This document shows positions 18,176-27,044 of a stretch of 47,657 nt of DNA, in pieces (the stretch's first letter is position 1; the number at the start of each line of letters is the position of its first letter). The notes under the pieces were generated by a model. That model made no database searches, was not told where the DNA came from, and worked only from the letters and a program-made list of their open reading frames with translations. Where the stretch lies: positions 1 through 47,657 of the forward strand of contig DJGZ01000058.1 of assembly GCA_002433025.1 (NCBI GenBank). Direction: 5' to 3'. The DNA is from Bacteroidales bacterium UBA5833 (GTDB taxonomy: Bacteria; Bacteroidota; Bacteroidia; Bacteroidales; Lentimicrobiaceae). The translations under genes were made by a program, and so were the position numbers.

Positions 18176-18637
18176 ATGTATTACACTTTGGAAGGACTGA
18201 ATAAATTAAAGGCCGAGCTTGATCAGTTGGTTTCTGTTGAGCGTCCGGCCATTTCACAGCAGATTGCGGAGGCCCGTGATAAGGGTGACCTTTCTGAGAA
18301 TGCGGAATACGATGCAGCCAAGAATGCACAGGGAATGCTTGAACTGAAAATAGCGAAACTGCAGGAAGTTATCCGGAATGCAAAAATTATAGATGAGAGT
18401 AAACTGGATAATTCCAAGGTGCTGATTCTTTCCACCGTGCGGATTAAGAATACAAAGAACAATGCCTCAATGACCTATACCCTCGTTCCGGAGAACGAAG
18501 CCGATCTCAAAGCAGGAAAAATTTCCGTAAACTCTCCGATCGCCAAAGGCCTGCTGGGCAAATCGGTCGGCGAAACTGTTGAGATACAGGTGCCGGCTGG
18601 TAAGATGAATTTTGAAATTGTTGAAATCGTCAGATAA
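18176..18637 (+). CDS. greA: Transcription elongation factor GreA
   Basis: GreA enters the secondary channel of RNA polymerase and stimulates cleavage of the RNA 3' end in backtracked complexes. The protein has 153 residues, close to the usual 158. The N-terminal coiled coil carries the tip motif ARDKGDLSENAEYDAAK at 33-49, with the acidic pair Asp38 and Glu41. The C-terminal FKBP-like domain includes NSPIAKGLLGKSVGETVEI. The ATG at 18176 is the only plausible start, giving the family's MxYxTxEGLxKL-like N-terminus. A HIT protein gene follows 14 bases later. Confidence 0.96.
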   Translation: MYYTLEGLNKLKAELDQLVSVERPAISQQIAEARDKGDLSENAEYDAAKNAQGMLELKIAKLQEVIRNAKIIDESKLDNSKVLILSTVRIKNTKNNASMTYTLVPENEADLKAGKISVNSPIAKGLLGKSVGETVEIQVPAGKMNFEIVEIVR

Positions 18638-18651
18638 TAAACCTTAAAGCT

Positions 18652-19050
18652 ATGGCAAGCATATTTTCCCGAATTGTAAATGGTGAAATTCCGGCCTGGA
18701 AAGTTGCCGAAAATGATAAATTCCTGGCCTTTCTTGACATCAACCCTTTGGCAGAAGGGCACACCCTTGTAATCCCGAAAGAGGAAGTGGATTACATCTT
18801 TGATATTGAAGATCCCCTGTATGCCGAGTACTTTACTTTTGCAAAGAAAGTGGCCAAAGGTATCAGGAAGGTTATCCCCTGCACAAAGGTTGGTATCGCG
18901 GTGATCGGTCTCGAAGTTGCGCACGCCCACATCCACCTGATCCCGATCAATTCTATCTATGATATTGATTTCAGCAGGCCCAAACTTAAATTTTCGCCGG
19001 AGCAGTTTAAACACACCGCTGATGCGATCGCCGCGCAGATTGAAATTTAG
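18652..19050 (+). CDS. HIT family nucleotide-binding protein
   Basis: HIT proteins hydrolyse or transfer nucleotides from substrates such as AMP-lysine or dinucleoside polyphosphates. The protein has 132 residues, typical of the Hint branch. It begins with the characteristic SIFSRIVNGEIPAWKV and carries the histidine triad HAHIHLIP, with His91, His93 and His95. It lies 14 bases behind greA, and a strong terminator follows, so greA and this gene likely form a two-gene operon. The natural substrate is not predictable. Confidence 0.94.
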   Translation: MASIFSRIVNGEIPAWKVAENDKFLAFLDINPLAEGHTLVIPKEEVDYIFDIEDPLYAEYFTFAKKVAKGIRKVIPCTKVGIAVIGLEVAHAHIHLIPINSIYDIDFSRPKLKFSPEQFKHTADAIAAQIEI

Positions 19051-19071
19051 TTATTGATGAAAGATTGTCTG

Positions 19072-19103
19072 ACGGGTGTTCTATAAATGAATGCCCGTTT
19101 TTT
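19072..19103 (+). terminator. Intrinsic terminator after the HIT gene
   Basis: ACGGGTGTTC (19072-19081) pairs with GAATGCCCGT (19089-19098), with two G-U pairs and a seven-base loop, followed by a run of T. Confidence 0.8.
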
Positions 19104-19155
19104 GTATTCATAGGGTGTCATATTTTTCAGGATAATAAATCAAACGGAGTCAATA

Positions 19156-19193
19156 TTGTAAGTAAGCCGGAGAATTCACTATCTTTATCTTTG
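19156..19193 (+). promoter_or_regulatory. Promoter of the aldo/keto reductase gene
   Basis: Two overlapping -7 candidates are present: TATCTTTA (19180-19187) and the perfect TATCTTTG (19186-19193). A TTG at 19156-19158 lies 21 bases before the first. The start codon is about 40 bases downstream. Confidence 0.45.
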
Positions 19194-19233
19194 ATAGAAG
19201 AACTATTGTTTTTACGGATTTAAACCCTGTGTT

Positions 19234-20226
19234 ATGATAACATTCAATGCAAATCAGTCACGTTACGATACCATGTGTTATAACCGCTGCGGGAAGAGTG
19301 GGCTGAAGTTGCCGGCTGTTTCGTTGGGCCTCTGGCATAACTTCGGTGGTGTGGACATCCTGCAGGTAAGCCGGAGTATGTTGTTGCATGCTTTCGACAG
19401 GGGGATTACCCATTTTGATCTGGCCAACAACTACGGCCCGCCGGCTGGATCAGCCGAAGAAACTATGGGACAGGTAATCCGCACAGATCTTGGCCGGTAC
19501 CGCGACGAACTGATTATATCGACCAAAGCGGGGTATTATATGTGGCCCGGCCCCTATGGTGACCTTGGTTCAAAGAAATACCTGATCGCCAGCCTCGATC
19601 AAAGTCTGAAGCGGATGGGTCTTGAGTACGTGGATATTTTTTATTCACACCGCCCCGACCCTGACACTCCCATGGAGGAAACCATGGGTGCCCTGGAACA
19701 GGTTGTGAAGCAGGGAAAGGCTTTGTATGTCGGACTTTCAAATTACTCAGCCCGGCAAACCCGCGAAGCAGTAGAAATTCTTAAAAGCGTGGGAATCCGT
19801 TGTCTTATTCATCAGCCCAGTTACTCCATGTTCGACCGGTGGGTAGAAGATGGCCTGCTTAATGTTCTCGAGGAAGAAGGGATGGGTTGTATCGCCTTTT
19901 CACCTTTGGCCCAGGGATTGCTTACCGATAAATACCTGGAAGGCATTCCGGCCGGATCGAGGGCTGCGAAAGAACATGGCTTTCTTCAGGTAAGCCAGAT
20001 TACATCCGAAAAAGTTGAAAAAGTCAGGCGTCTAAACGAGATTGCCATATCCAGGGGACAAAAGCTGGCGCAGATGGCATTGGCCTGGGTGCTCCGCGAC
20101 AAACGGATTACCTCAGTGCTGATTGGTGCCAGCAGCGTGGAACAAATGGACGATAACATCAGTTGTCTCGAAAACATCGCTTTCTCCGACGATGAACTAC
20201 GGGCAATAGAAGAAATTCTCCGGTAA
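19234..20226 (+). CDS. yghZ: Aldo/keto reductase, YghZ (L-glyceraldehyde-3-phosphate reductase) type
   Basis: This is an NADPH-dependent cytoplasmic reductase of the AKR14 type; the E. coli relative YghZ acts on L-glyceraldehyde-3-phosphate and detoxifies aldehydes such as methylglyoxal. The 330-residue sequence is very close to YghZ in its conserved blocks: RYDTMCYNRCGKSGLKLPA, THFDLANNYGPP, STKAGYYMWPGPYG, IFYSHRPD and LIHQPSYSMF. The catalytic tetrad is Asp62, Tyr67, Lys98 and His139. The gene has its own promoter and no functional link to its neighbours is apparent. The gene symbol is by similarity only. Confidence 0.92.
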   Translation: MITFNANQSRYDTMCYNRCGKSGLKLPAVSLGLWHNFGGVDILQVSRSMLLHAFDRGITHFDLANNYGPPAGSAEETMGQVIRTDLGRYRDELIISTKAGYYMWPGPYGDLGSKKYLIASLDQSLKRMGLEYVDIFYSHRPDPDTPMEETMGALEQVVKQGKALYVGLSNYSARQTREAVEILKSVGIRCLIHQPSYSMFDRWVEDGLLNVLEEEGMGCIAFSPLAQGLLTDKYLEGIPAGSRAAKEHGFLQVSQITSEKVEKVRRLNEIAISRGQKLAQMALAWVLRDKRITSVLIGASSVEQMDDNISCLENIAFSDDELRAIEEILR

Positions 20227-20360
20227 GCGGTTGATCGCTGTAGTTGAACAGCCGTTAATATTTTACTTTAACTTCAGGGAATCAGGAAAATCAAAGTGCC
20301 TGAGGATGAGTGTATACATTCACCGGGCAGGCGTATGCGGATGTATAACCACTGTTTTAC

Positions 20361-20368
20361 TATCTTTG
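20361..20368 (+). promoter_or_regulatory. -7 box before the GT-C-like gene
   Basis: TATCTTTG is a perfect match to TAnnTTTG and lies 21 bases before the ATG at 20390. It argues against an upstream in-frame start at 20231, whose first 53 codons would precede transcription. No clear -33 TTG is visible. Confidence 0.5.
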
Positions 20369-20389
20369 GAGACGTTTTTAGCTCCGCAC

Positions 20390-22465
20390 ATGTATATCAG
20401 CAATAAGCCTGTTTCTTACTTTTTTGCTGTTGCCCAAAAGCTTATGCTGCTGGCTGTTCCGCTTATTTTATTTTTCTCATCACAGCGCACCATTTACGAA
20501 AGGGATAAAGTATGGTATGGCGGGGGATATGACCCGGAGTATGCCTATCTCTTTAATTCTATGAATATGGCAAACCTCCGGCTGGTGGGCCATTTCGACC
20601 ATCCGGGAACCCCCATGCAGGTTTTCGGGGCCCTCGTGCTAAGGGCAACCTGGCTTATTGAACCCGTCAACGGGAATGAGGAAGCAGTTTTGCTTAATCC
20701 GGAACACTACCTCCGTATACTCAACATCTCGACTGCGGTGCTGGCGGCACTGATGGTTTTAGTTTTTGGATTCATTGTTTTACGAAGGACCGGAAACCCA
20801 GGGTATGCGCTGATCGTGCAATTAGCCCCATTCGTCTCAGGCTTTGTGCTTTTCAACGGTTTTACCAGGTTCACGCAGGAAGCGATGCTGATGATTGCAT
20901 CACTCGGTTTTGCCTCGGCCCTGATCACCCGCATAACCGCCGGAGCAGCAACTGACGATGCGCGTGACTTCAGGTTGCTGGGGTGGATTGCCGGTTTTGG
21001 GCTGGCTTCGAAAATTCTGTTCGCCCCCCTGATGATCATCCCGCTGATGATCGCTCAGAACAACCGGCTCAGAAAGCGTTTTCTCTTTTTTTCGGGTGTC
21101 TCTTTCCTGCTTTTTACGCTTCCGGTAATACTGCTTTATCCACGCATGGCCTATTGGATGGTCAAATTACTGATTTTTTCGGGCCAATACGGTAGCGGAC
21201 CAGTAGGAATCATCGATACAGCAACATACCCTCAGAATCTTGTCTGGATCATTCAATCCAATCCGGTTCTGGCTGGATTACTTGTTTTGGGTCTGATTTA
21301 TGTGATATCCTTTGCATATCTCCACTTCGTGAAGAAGCATGATTTTCCCGGATCTGAGTTCCGGCTGATGCTGGCTGTGATTGCCACCATAGTGGCCGGC
21401 TATCTTATTGTTGCCAAGTCGCCGAAAGAATCATACCTGCTTCCCTATGAAATGCTGGGGCCAGTGATAGCAGTCATTTTTTTGAAGCAGATCTCAACGA
21501 TAAGAATATTCCGCGGAAAGGCCAAAGCGCTTGCCTTCGCAGTGGCAGCCGGCTTGTCGCTAATCCTTATTCCAAACGGGATAGCCAGGAAAACAGCGCT
21601 ATATTCTTCCGATAAGAATCCCCTCTGGGATACTTTCTCGCAGGCTGCTTCAAGTATGGAAGGCGGGCTGGTTTTTGTACATCCGGCCTCTTCACCGGTG
21701 GCAGCCCTGTATTTCGGAAATGCATACAGCCGCTGGAATTACACCGCAAAGTTGCGCGAATTGTATCCGGACACTTACGTGTATAATCTGGCATCAAACA
21801 GCATAACACAGATGGACAGCGTTTCAATACCTGTTCAGGAACTCCTGAAGAGGCACAGAAAACTATATATTCCGGGCCCGCTTGAATCAGCGCAGCAGAT
21901 CAGGGAAACACTGACTGCAAAGGGCGTTGCTGTTCAGGAATCTTTTTACTATAAAGACGAAAAGCAGATGATCCTGTTGGCAGGTAACCCGGATATTATA
22001 AATGAAGCAACGCGTACCCTGATTTTCAGCTCTGCCGAAACCCATCAGGGAGTGGCAGGTGATGAACCTTTGGCGGAGGGGATCAGCCGGCATGGCAAGC
22101 CTGATCAGGCCAGGGCGATGATGGGCAATGGTTGTATCCAGACTGATCAGGACTCGCCTTTTGCCTTTACGACTATTCCGCTTATCCTGAATTCCGGTGA
22201 CAGTTTATCTCTCAGGATTTTTGCAACGGGGATGCTGAACGATGCCAGGCTTGTGATTGCCGACGCCGATTCCGGCGATGTATTGGTGATGGAGTCTCCT
22301 CCGGAAAAGACTGCGAGGAGTGAGCACATGATTGAGATTCAAACGGGTTTTGGCAACAGGGAAAAGATGCCGAAAAAGGTAGTTGCCTATGGATGGAATA
22401 GTGGTGAAGGTACAGTTTGGTTCGATTTTTTTTCGGCGGAGACTAAGCGGAGAAATAAAAATTAG
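20390..22465 (+). CDS. GT-C-like multi-pass membrane glycosyltransferase with C-terminal periplasmic module
   Basis: From the 20390 start the protein has 691 residues. About ten or more hydrophobic segments occupy residues 10-420. The first outer loop holds an acidic motif, GGGYDPEYAYL, where GT-C enzymes (ArnT/PMT-like) carry their catalytic Asp, so transfer from a polyprenyl-phosphate sugar is the likely reaction. The donor and acceptor are unknown. The soluble C-terminal part (about 430-691) ends in a beta-rich module with KVVAYGWNSGEGTVWFDFF, like those of two other membrane proteins in this window. A longer reading frame begins at 20231, but its N-terminus is not membrane-like and a promoter box follows it. 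The next gene starts 8 bases later, so both are probably co-transcribed. Confidence 0.75.
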   Translation: MYISNKPVSYFFAVAQKLMLLAVPLILFFSSQRTIYERDKVWYGGGYDPEYAYLFNSMNMANLRLVGHFDHPGTPMQVFGALVLRATWLIEPVNGNEEAVLLNPEHYLRILNISTAVLAALMVLVFGFIVLRRTGNPGYALIVQLAPFVSGFVLFNGFTRFTQEAMLMIASLGFASALITRITAGAATDDARDFRLLGWIAGFGLASKILFAPLMIIPLMIAQNNRLRKRFLFFSGVSFLLFTLPVILLYPRMAYWMVKLLIFSGQYGSGPVGIIDTATYPQNLVWIIQSNPVLAGLLVLGLIYVISFAYLHFVKKHDFPGSEFRLMLAVIATIVAGYLIVAKSPKESYLLPYEMLGPVIAVIFLKQISTIRIFRGKAKALAFAVAAGLSLILIPNGIARKTALYSSDKNPLWDTFSQAASSMEGGLVFVHPASSPVAALYFGNAYSRWNYTAKLRELYPDTYVYNLASNSITQMDSVSIPVQELLKRHRKLYIPGPLESAQQIRETLTAKGVAVQESFYYKDEKQMILLAGNPDIINEATRTLIFSSAETHQGVAGDEPLAEGISRHGKPDQARAMMGNGCIQTDQDSPFAFTTIPLILNSGDSLSLRIFATGMLNDARLVIADADSGDVLVMESPPEKTARSEHMIEIQTGFGNREKMPKKVVAYGWNSGEGTVWFDFFSAETKRRNKN

Positions 22466-22473
22466 CGGTGGCG

Positions 22474-23907
22474 ATGGAAGAATATTCAGTGAACAAGGCT
22501 AAGGTGGTGGAAGCGATGGACCGCATCGCTGCTAAGCGCGATTCTTATATAAAGCGAAACCGGTATTATTACCGGAACCTTATCAGTTATTTCAGGTTTG
22601 CAATTCCCGTCAGCGCCAGGGTAGCTGAAATCGGCTGCGGAACCGGTTATTTGCTGAACGCCCTCAGGCCTTCCGAAGGGCTGGGGATTGATATATCGCC
22701 TGAAATGATTGCCATAGCCCGGAATAAATATCCCCACCTGCGTTTTGAGGTCATGGACGCCGAGCAGATCAGCCTTGATGAAAAATTCGATTATGTCATT
22801 ATTTCCGATACCCTTGGTTATCTTGAAGATATACAGAAAGCTTTCCGCGAGATTAAGAAAATAGTCCATCCCGGAACCCGGGTACTTATTACCTACCACA
22901 GTTTTCTCTGGGAACCTTTGTTCTGGCTGGTACAGAAGGCAGGACTGAAGATGCCTCACCGCAGGCTCAACTGGCTGGGGCGCGGTGACCTGATCAACCT
23001 GCTTCAGCTTGAAGGTTATGATGTGGTCAAGTCGGGCCGGAGGTTTCTTTTTCCCGTTTATATCCCTGTATTATCCTGGCTGCTCAACAAATACCTGGCG
23101 CATCTGCCGCTGTTTAACGCCTTGTGCCTCACCGGAACCATTGTTGCACGTCAACCACAGAATCTGATTGAATCAGGCAGGGAAATGAGCGTGAGTGTGA
23201 TCATCCCGGCCCGGAACGAACAGGGCAACATCGAAGATGCGGTCAGGCGGGTACCGGATATGGGCAGTCATACGGAGATAATTTTTGTAGAGGGAAATTC
23301 AAATGACGATACCCTTGAAGAGATTAAACGGGTGGCCGGAGCTTACGAAGAACAGCGGGATATAAAATGGATGGTTCAGGATGGAAAAGGCAAGGGTGAT
23401 GCCGTGAGAAAAGGTTTTGAGCATGCTTCGGGCGATATCCTGATGATTCTGGATGCTGACCTTACAGTGCCGCCTGAGGACCTGCCCAAGTTCTACGATG
23501 CCATTGCCTGCGGAAGGGGAGAGTATATCAACGGAACCCGGCTGGTGTATCCGATGGAGCAGGAGGCCATGCGCACCCTCAATATGATGGGAAATAAATT
23601 CTTCTCGGTAATGTTTTCCTGGTTGCTGGGTCAGCGCATTAAAGATACCCTCTGCGGTACGAAAGTGTTAACAGCGGAGAATTACAGGAAACTGGCCGCC
23701 AACCGTTCTTACTTTGGTAACTTTGATCCTTTCGGCGATTTTGACCTTATCTTTGGTTCAGCCAAACTGAACCTGAAACTGGTTGAGGTGCCCATACGCT
23801 ACCGTGCCCGCAAATACGGCGAAACCAATATTTCCAGGTTCCGGCATGGATGGCTGCTGCTGAAAATGGTGTTTTACGCCATGAACAAGATTAAATTCCT
23901 GAATTAG
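22474..23907 (+). CDS. Methyltransferase-GT2 glycosyltransferase fusion
   Basis: Two enzymes are joined in one 477-residue chain. Residues 1 to about 225 form a class I SAM-dependent methyltransferase: motif I EIGCGTGYLL lies at about 52-61, and GLGIDISPEM follows. Residues from about 238 form a GT2 glycosyltransferase of the DPM1/polyprenyl-phosphate type: VSVIIPARNEQGNIEDA, VEGNSNDDT, and the metal-binding DAD at about 327-329 in MILDADLTVPPED. A GTG two codons earlier (22468) could also serve as start; the ATG at 22474 is preferred. The gene follows the GT-C-like gene almost without a gap, so this enzyme may make the lipid-linked sugar donor. What is methylated is unknown. Confidence 0.88.
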   Translation: MEEYSVNKAKVVEAMDRIAAKRDSYIKRNRYYYRNLISYFRFAIPVSARVAEIGCGTGYLLNALRPSEGLGIDISPEMIAIARNKYPHLRFEVMDAEQISLDEKFDYVIISDTLGYLEDIQKAFREIKKIVHPGTRVLITYHSFLWEPLFWLVQKAGLKMPHRRLNWLGRGDLINLLQLEGYDVVKSGRRFLFPVYIPVLSWLLNKYLAHLPLFNALCLTGTIVARQPQNLIESGREMSVSVIIPARNEQGNIEDAVRRVPDMGSHTEIIFVEGNSNDDTLEEIKRVAGAYEEQRDIKWMVQDGKGKGDAVRKGFEHASGDILMILDADLTVPPEDLPKFYDAIACGRGEYINGTRLVYPMEQEAMRTLNMMGNKFFSVMFSWLLGQRIKDTLCGTKVLTAENYRKLAANRSYFGNFDPFGDFDLIFGSAKLNLKLVEVPIRYRARKYGETNISRFRHGWLLLKMVFYAMNKIKFLN

Positions 23908-23968
23908 ATCTTTCCTGTTTTTCTGAATTAACCCGTCGCCTTCAGCAGTGCCTGAGGAATGAATTATT

Positions 23969-25816
23969 TTATTTCGGCTCAAAAACATCAGCCCTGATGT
24001 TGTCGATCAGGGCAGCCTGATTGCCGCGGTGCCACACGTAAATTTTGAAGAAATCGCTGGTGCTCCTTACGTGCGGGCTCATCAGGTCGACACTGATACT
24101 GCCCCAGGTGCCCGGTTTATAAGTGTTTGTATCCACCGCAAAGGAATGGTAGTAATACCCTCCGCCTTTGCGGTCAAAGGACAATACCAGCAAGGGAAGC
24201 TCATCACGGTAATCTGCCGGAATAAATACATCGGCACTGGCCCTTACCCAGAAATAATCTTTGGTAGTCAGTCCCCTGAAGGTGTTTCTGATTTCCGGTG
24301 AAAACCTCAGGGTGCTGTCCATTTTCAGCATGGTATTGCCGGTTGAATCTGTATAGTAGTGATCCTTATAGTTGACATCCGTTACTTCAAAGTCGTAGAA
24401 GCCAAAGTTTCTCCGGTGGTAGGCCGCCTCATCAGTCAGTTTGGCATCCTGGTTGAACGTAAGATCAGGCGCCAGCAGCTTCCGTTCTTCTTCCGTTACT
24501 TTTGTTTTCCCGAAAATGGCAAAATAGTATTTTTTCGTCATGCGGTAAGGCTCGATGATGTAATTATTCATCTGCCAGGTCTGAAACAGGTTCAGCAGCA
24601 CGAAGAAAATCACAAGTATTGATATCCCGGCACGGGCCGGCCATTTTTTTGTGCTGATGGCAGAAAGAAAACTGCCCAGGGTGATGGCAAGCAGCGGATA
24701 CAGGGTGATCATCGGGCGGATGCTGAACGATGCGCCGTACCACCACTCAGTCCAGCTGGCCAGCAGGTAGAATGCCACCAGGCAGTAAATCAGTACCGGG
24801 GCGAAAACCGCCTTATCCCTACGGTAAAGCTGCACAAAGCCGATCACCGAGAAAATCATTACCGGGGTATAGATAAACCACCCTTTCTTAAAGCTGAAGA
24901 GCACATTCAGGATGTGGGGAGAAGCGAGGTCGAGTCCGACCCCCGGATTTTTATAACTGTCGAACAGAATATGGCCTGTCTCCGTGTACCAGTAAATCAT
25001 CTGCGGAAGCGCAACCACAAGCCCGGCGGCTATGGCTGCAAGCACCTGGCTTCGCTTGTCCCAGAAAAGCTGAAGTTTTGCCATCAGGGTTTCGCGGTTG
25101 TACACACCCCAGAAGAACGGGATCAGCGCAACCAGCACCTCGCTGGGTTTGGCAAGGGCCGTCAGAACAGTGAATGCGCCGATAGCCGCCAGGTTAATCA
25201 GTTTATAATGCTTGTGCCACTGAATGGTGTTCCAGGTAATCAGGGTTACCATCATAAAAAGTATATTGGCCGTTTCGAGATTCTTCACGGTCATAAAATG
25301 CAGGTAGTTGGTGCCCAGCACCACGATAAGCAATACCGTGGCGGAAGTTTTATCGCTGAAAAAGTTCAGCAGTATTTTCCTCAGGTAAATCAGCCCGATG
25401 ATGGTGTATGTAATAACTCCGACAGCCATGGTGTACTGATAGGGAAGGCTGAACCCGTCGGCAGGGTAGCCTGAAAATGAAGCGAGCAGGTGTGCAAGCA
25501 GAAACCAGGGGAGATAGAAAAACGACATCCCCATCAGGAAAAAGAAAATGGGATTTCCATCAGGCCCTGTACTGATCTGGTAAAGAGAGCCTGTAAGCGG
25601 ATAAAGTTCGAGCAGCCGGTGAATCCAGCCGAGGTCGCTTAAGCCGTAGTCCCTGTAGATGAACATGGCTGGTAAATGGATATAATATCCCAGGACATCC
25701 CAGCTTAATTCGTTGTCGATCAGGGTTATCAGTCTGATCGCGATGATGATTACTGTCAGCACCAGCACACTAAAAAATGATATCCTGTTGCTTTTCGGAA
25801 GGATGCTAAAGCCCAT
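23969..25816 (-). CDS. GT-C-like multi-pass membrane protein with C-terminal beta-sandwich
   Basis: This 615-residue protein has about eleven hydrophobic segments in residues 12-430, followed by a soluble C-terminal region. The first outer loop contains NELSWDVLGYYIHLPAMFIY, with an Asp in the GT-C catalytic position, so a polyprenyl-phosphate-sugar transferase is the best guess. The soluble part starts near YDFEVTDV and ends with DFFKIYVWHRGNQAALIDNI, which looks like a jelly-roll beta-sandwich. The same kind of ending is seen in two other membrane proteins here. The gene converges on the methyltransferase-GT2 gene. No close family name can be given with certainty. Confidence 0.7.
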   Translation of the reverse strand: MGFSILPKSNRISFFSVLVLTVIIIAIRLITLIDNELSWDVLGYYIHLPAMFIYRDYGLSDLGWIHRLLELYPLTGSLYQISTGPDGNPIFFFLMGMSFFYLPWFLLAHLLASFSGYPADGFSLPYQYTMAVGVITYTIIGLIYLRKILLNFFSDKTSATVLLIVVLGTNYLHFMTVKNLETANILFMMVTLITWNTIQWHKHYKLINLAAIGAFTVLTALAKPSEVLVALIPFFWGVYNRETLMAKLQLFWDKRSQVLAAIAAGLVVALPQMIYWYTETGHILFDSYKNPGVGLDLASPHILNVLFSFKKGWFIYTPVMIFSVIGFVQLYRRDKAVFAPVLIYCLVAFYLLASWTEWWYGASFSIRPMITLYPLLAITLGSFLSAISTKKWPARAGISILVIFFVLLNLFQTWQMNNYIIEPYRMTKKYYFAIFGKTKVTEEERKLLAPDLTFNQDAKLTDEAAYHRRNFGFYDFEVTDVNYKDHYYTDSTGNTMLKMDSTLRFSPEIRNTFRGLTTKDYFWVRASADVFIPADYRDELPLLVLSFDRKGGGYYYHSFAVDTNTYKPGTWGSISVDLMSPHVRSTSDFFKIYVWHRGNQAALIDNIRADVFEPK

Positions 25817-26044
25817 TTCTCTTTTTTTTTACAAAATAACACATAAATGGCTGTATTTTAAAAAATTAATTGCATGAGAGACTTGAATTGCGTTGAATAT
25901 AATAAAATGAATGCTCCAATTGCCGATGCAATCTGCTACCTTTGAGCTTGTTACACCGGTGATGGTAAGGTTATAAAAAACCCGAATGAAAGATAACGTT
26001 GAAAACTTAGGGACAATTTTAACCAATTAAAAGCATTAAAAAAG

Positions 26045-26065
26045 TAACTTTGCTAATTAACTTTG
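26045..26065 (+). promoter_or_regulatory. Tandem -7 boxes before the restriction-modification operon
   Basis: Two perfect copies of TAACTTTG occur at 26045-26052 and 26058-26065, 13 bases apart. They lie 23 and 10 bases before the methyltransferase ATG. Use of the second would give a nearly leaderless mRNA. The surrounding 25817-26075 stretch is very AT-rich and shows no gene. Confidence 0.5.
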
Positions 26066-26075
26066 GACAAAGAAA

Positions 26076-27044
26076 ATGAAAGTAAAACAGCCATTATTTG
26101 ACTACGTAAGCCCGGACATCGACTATACAATCAAAAACGGTGACTGCTTAACCGTTCTCAAGAAAATTGAAGACAGCAAATTTGATCTAATTTTGACATC
26201 TCCCCCTTACAATGTGGGGAAATCTTATGAGACAAAAACAAGTATTGAGAAATACCTTGAAACACAGGAAGAGATAATTTCTGAACTTGTAAGAACACTA
26301 TCCAACAAAGGAAATCTTTGTTGGCAGGTTGGCAATTACGTTGATAAAGGTGAGATTTTTCCGCTTGATATATTTTATTATCAAATCTTTAAAAAGCACG
26401 GACTGAAACTCCGCAATCGGATCGTTTGGCATTTCGGACATGGACTTCATGCAAGCAACCGTTTTAGTGGACGTTACGAAACTTTACTTTGGTTTAGCAA
26501 GACAGACGATTATATTTTCAATCTTGATAATGTTAGAATTCCTTCAAAGTATCCGGGGAAAAGACATTTTAAAGGTCCCAAAAAAGGACAGCCATCGGGA
26601 AATCCATTAGGTAAAAACCCAAGTGACATATGGGAAATAATTGAACAGGATTGGGATAAGGCAATGTGGGACATACCTAACGTGAAATCAAATCATCCCG
26701 AAAAAACAGAACATCCTTGCCAGTTTCCTATTGAATTAGTTGAGCGTTGCGTTTTAGCATTAACGGATGAGAATAGTTGGGTTCTTGACCCATTTGCAGG
26801 TGTTGGCTCAACAGTGATCGGAGCGATAAAAAACAAACGCAATGGAATGGGAATTGAAAAGGAGAAGGAATACTGTATAATTGCCAACAAGCGAATTGAA
26901 GACCTCAAAGAAGGGATGTTAAAAATTAGACCAATAAATAAACCTATCCACAAACCGACAGGGAAAGATAAGGTTGCTCAAATTCCAAAAGAGTGGGCTG
27001 AACTTGAATTTACAAATGGCAATGGAATAAACGCAAATAAATGA
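26076..27044 (+). CDS. Type II DNA methyltransferase, N4-cytosine type (beta class)
   Basis: This is a 322-residue DNA methyltransferase. The catalytic motif TSPPY lies at 41-45 in LILTSPPYNVG; this form is typical of N4-cytosine enzymes, whereas adenine enzymes usually have DPPY or NPPY. The SAM-binding motif DPFAGVGST lies at 238-246, after the catalytic motif, which is the beta-class order. The variable region between them would recognise the DNA target. The stop codon overlaps the ATG of the endonuclease gene (ATGA at 27041-27044). The gene is much more AT-rich than the flanking glycosyltransferase genes, which points to horizontal gain. BglII and BamHI systems also use N4-cytosine methyltransferases. 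Confidence 0.93.
   Translation: MKVKQPLFDYVSPDIDYTIKNGDCLTVLKKIEDSKFDLILTSPPYNVGKSYETKTSIEKYLETQEEIISELVRTLSNKGNLCWQVGNYVDKGEIFPLDIFYYQIFKKHGLKLRNRIVWHFGHGLHASNRFSGRYETLLWFSKTDDYIFNLDNVRIPSKYPGKRHFKGPKKGQPSGNPLGKNPSDIWEIIEQDWDKAMWDIPNVKSNHPEKTEHPCQFPIELVERCVLALTDENSWVLDPFAGVGSTVIGAIKNKRNGMGIEKEKEYCIIANKRIEDLKEGMLKIRPINKPIHKPTGKDKVAQIPKEWAELEFTNGNGINANK

Noticed and set aside
20231..20389. N-terminal extension of the GT-C-like protein
   Set aside because: The extra 53 codons are not membrane-like, and a perfect -7 box at 20361-20368 lies inside them, so the ATG at 20390 is preferred.
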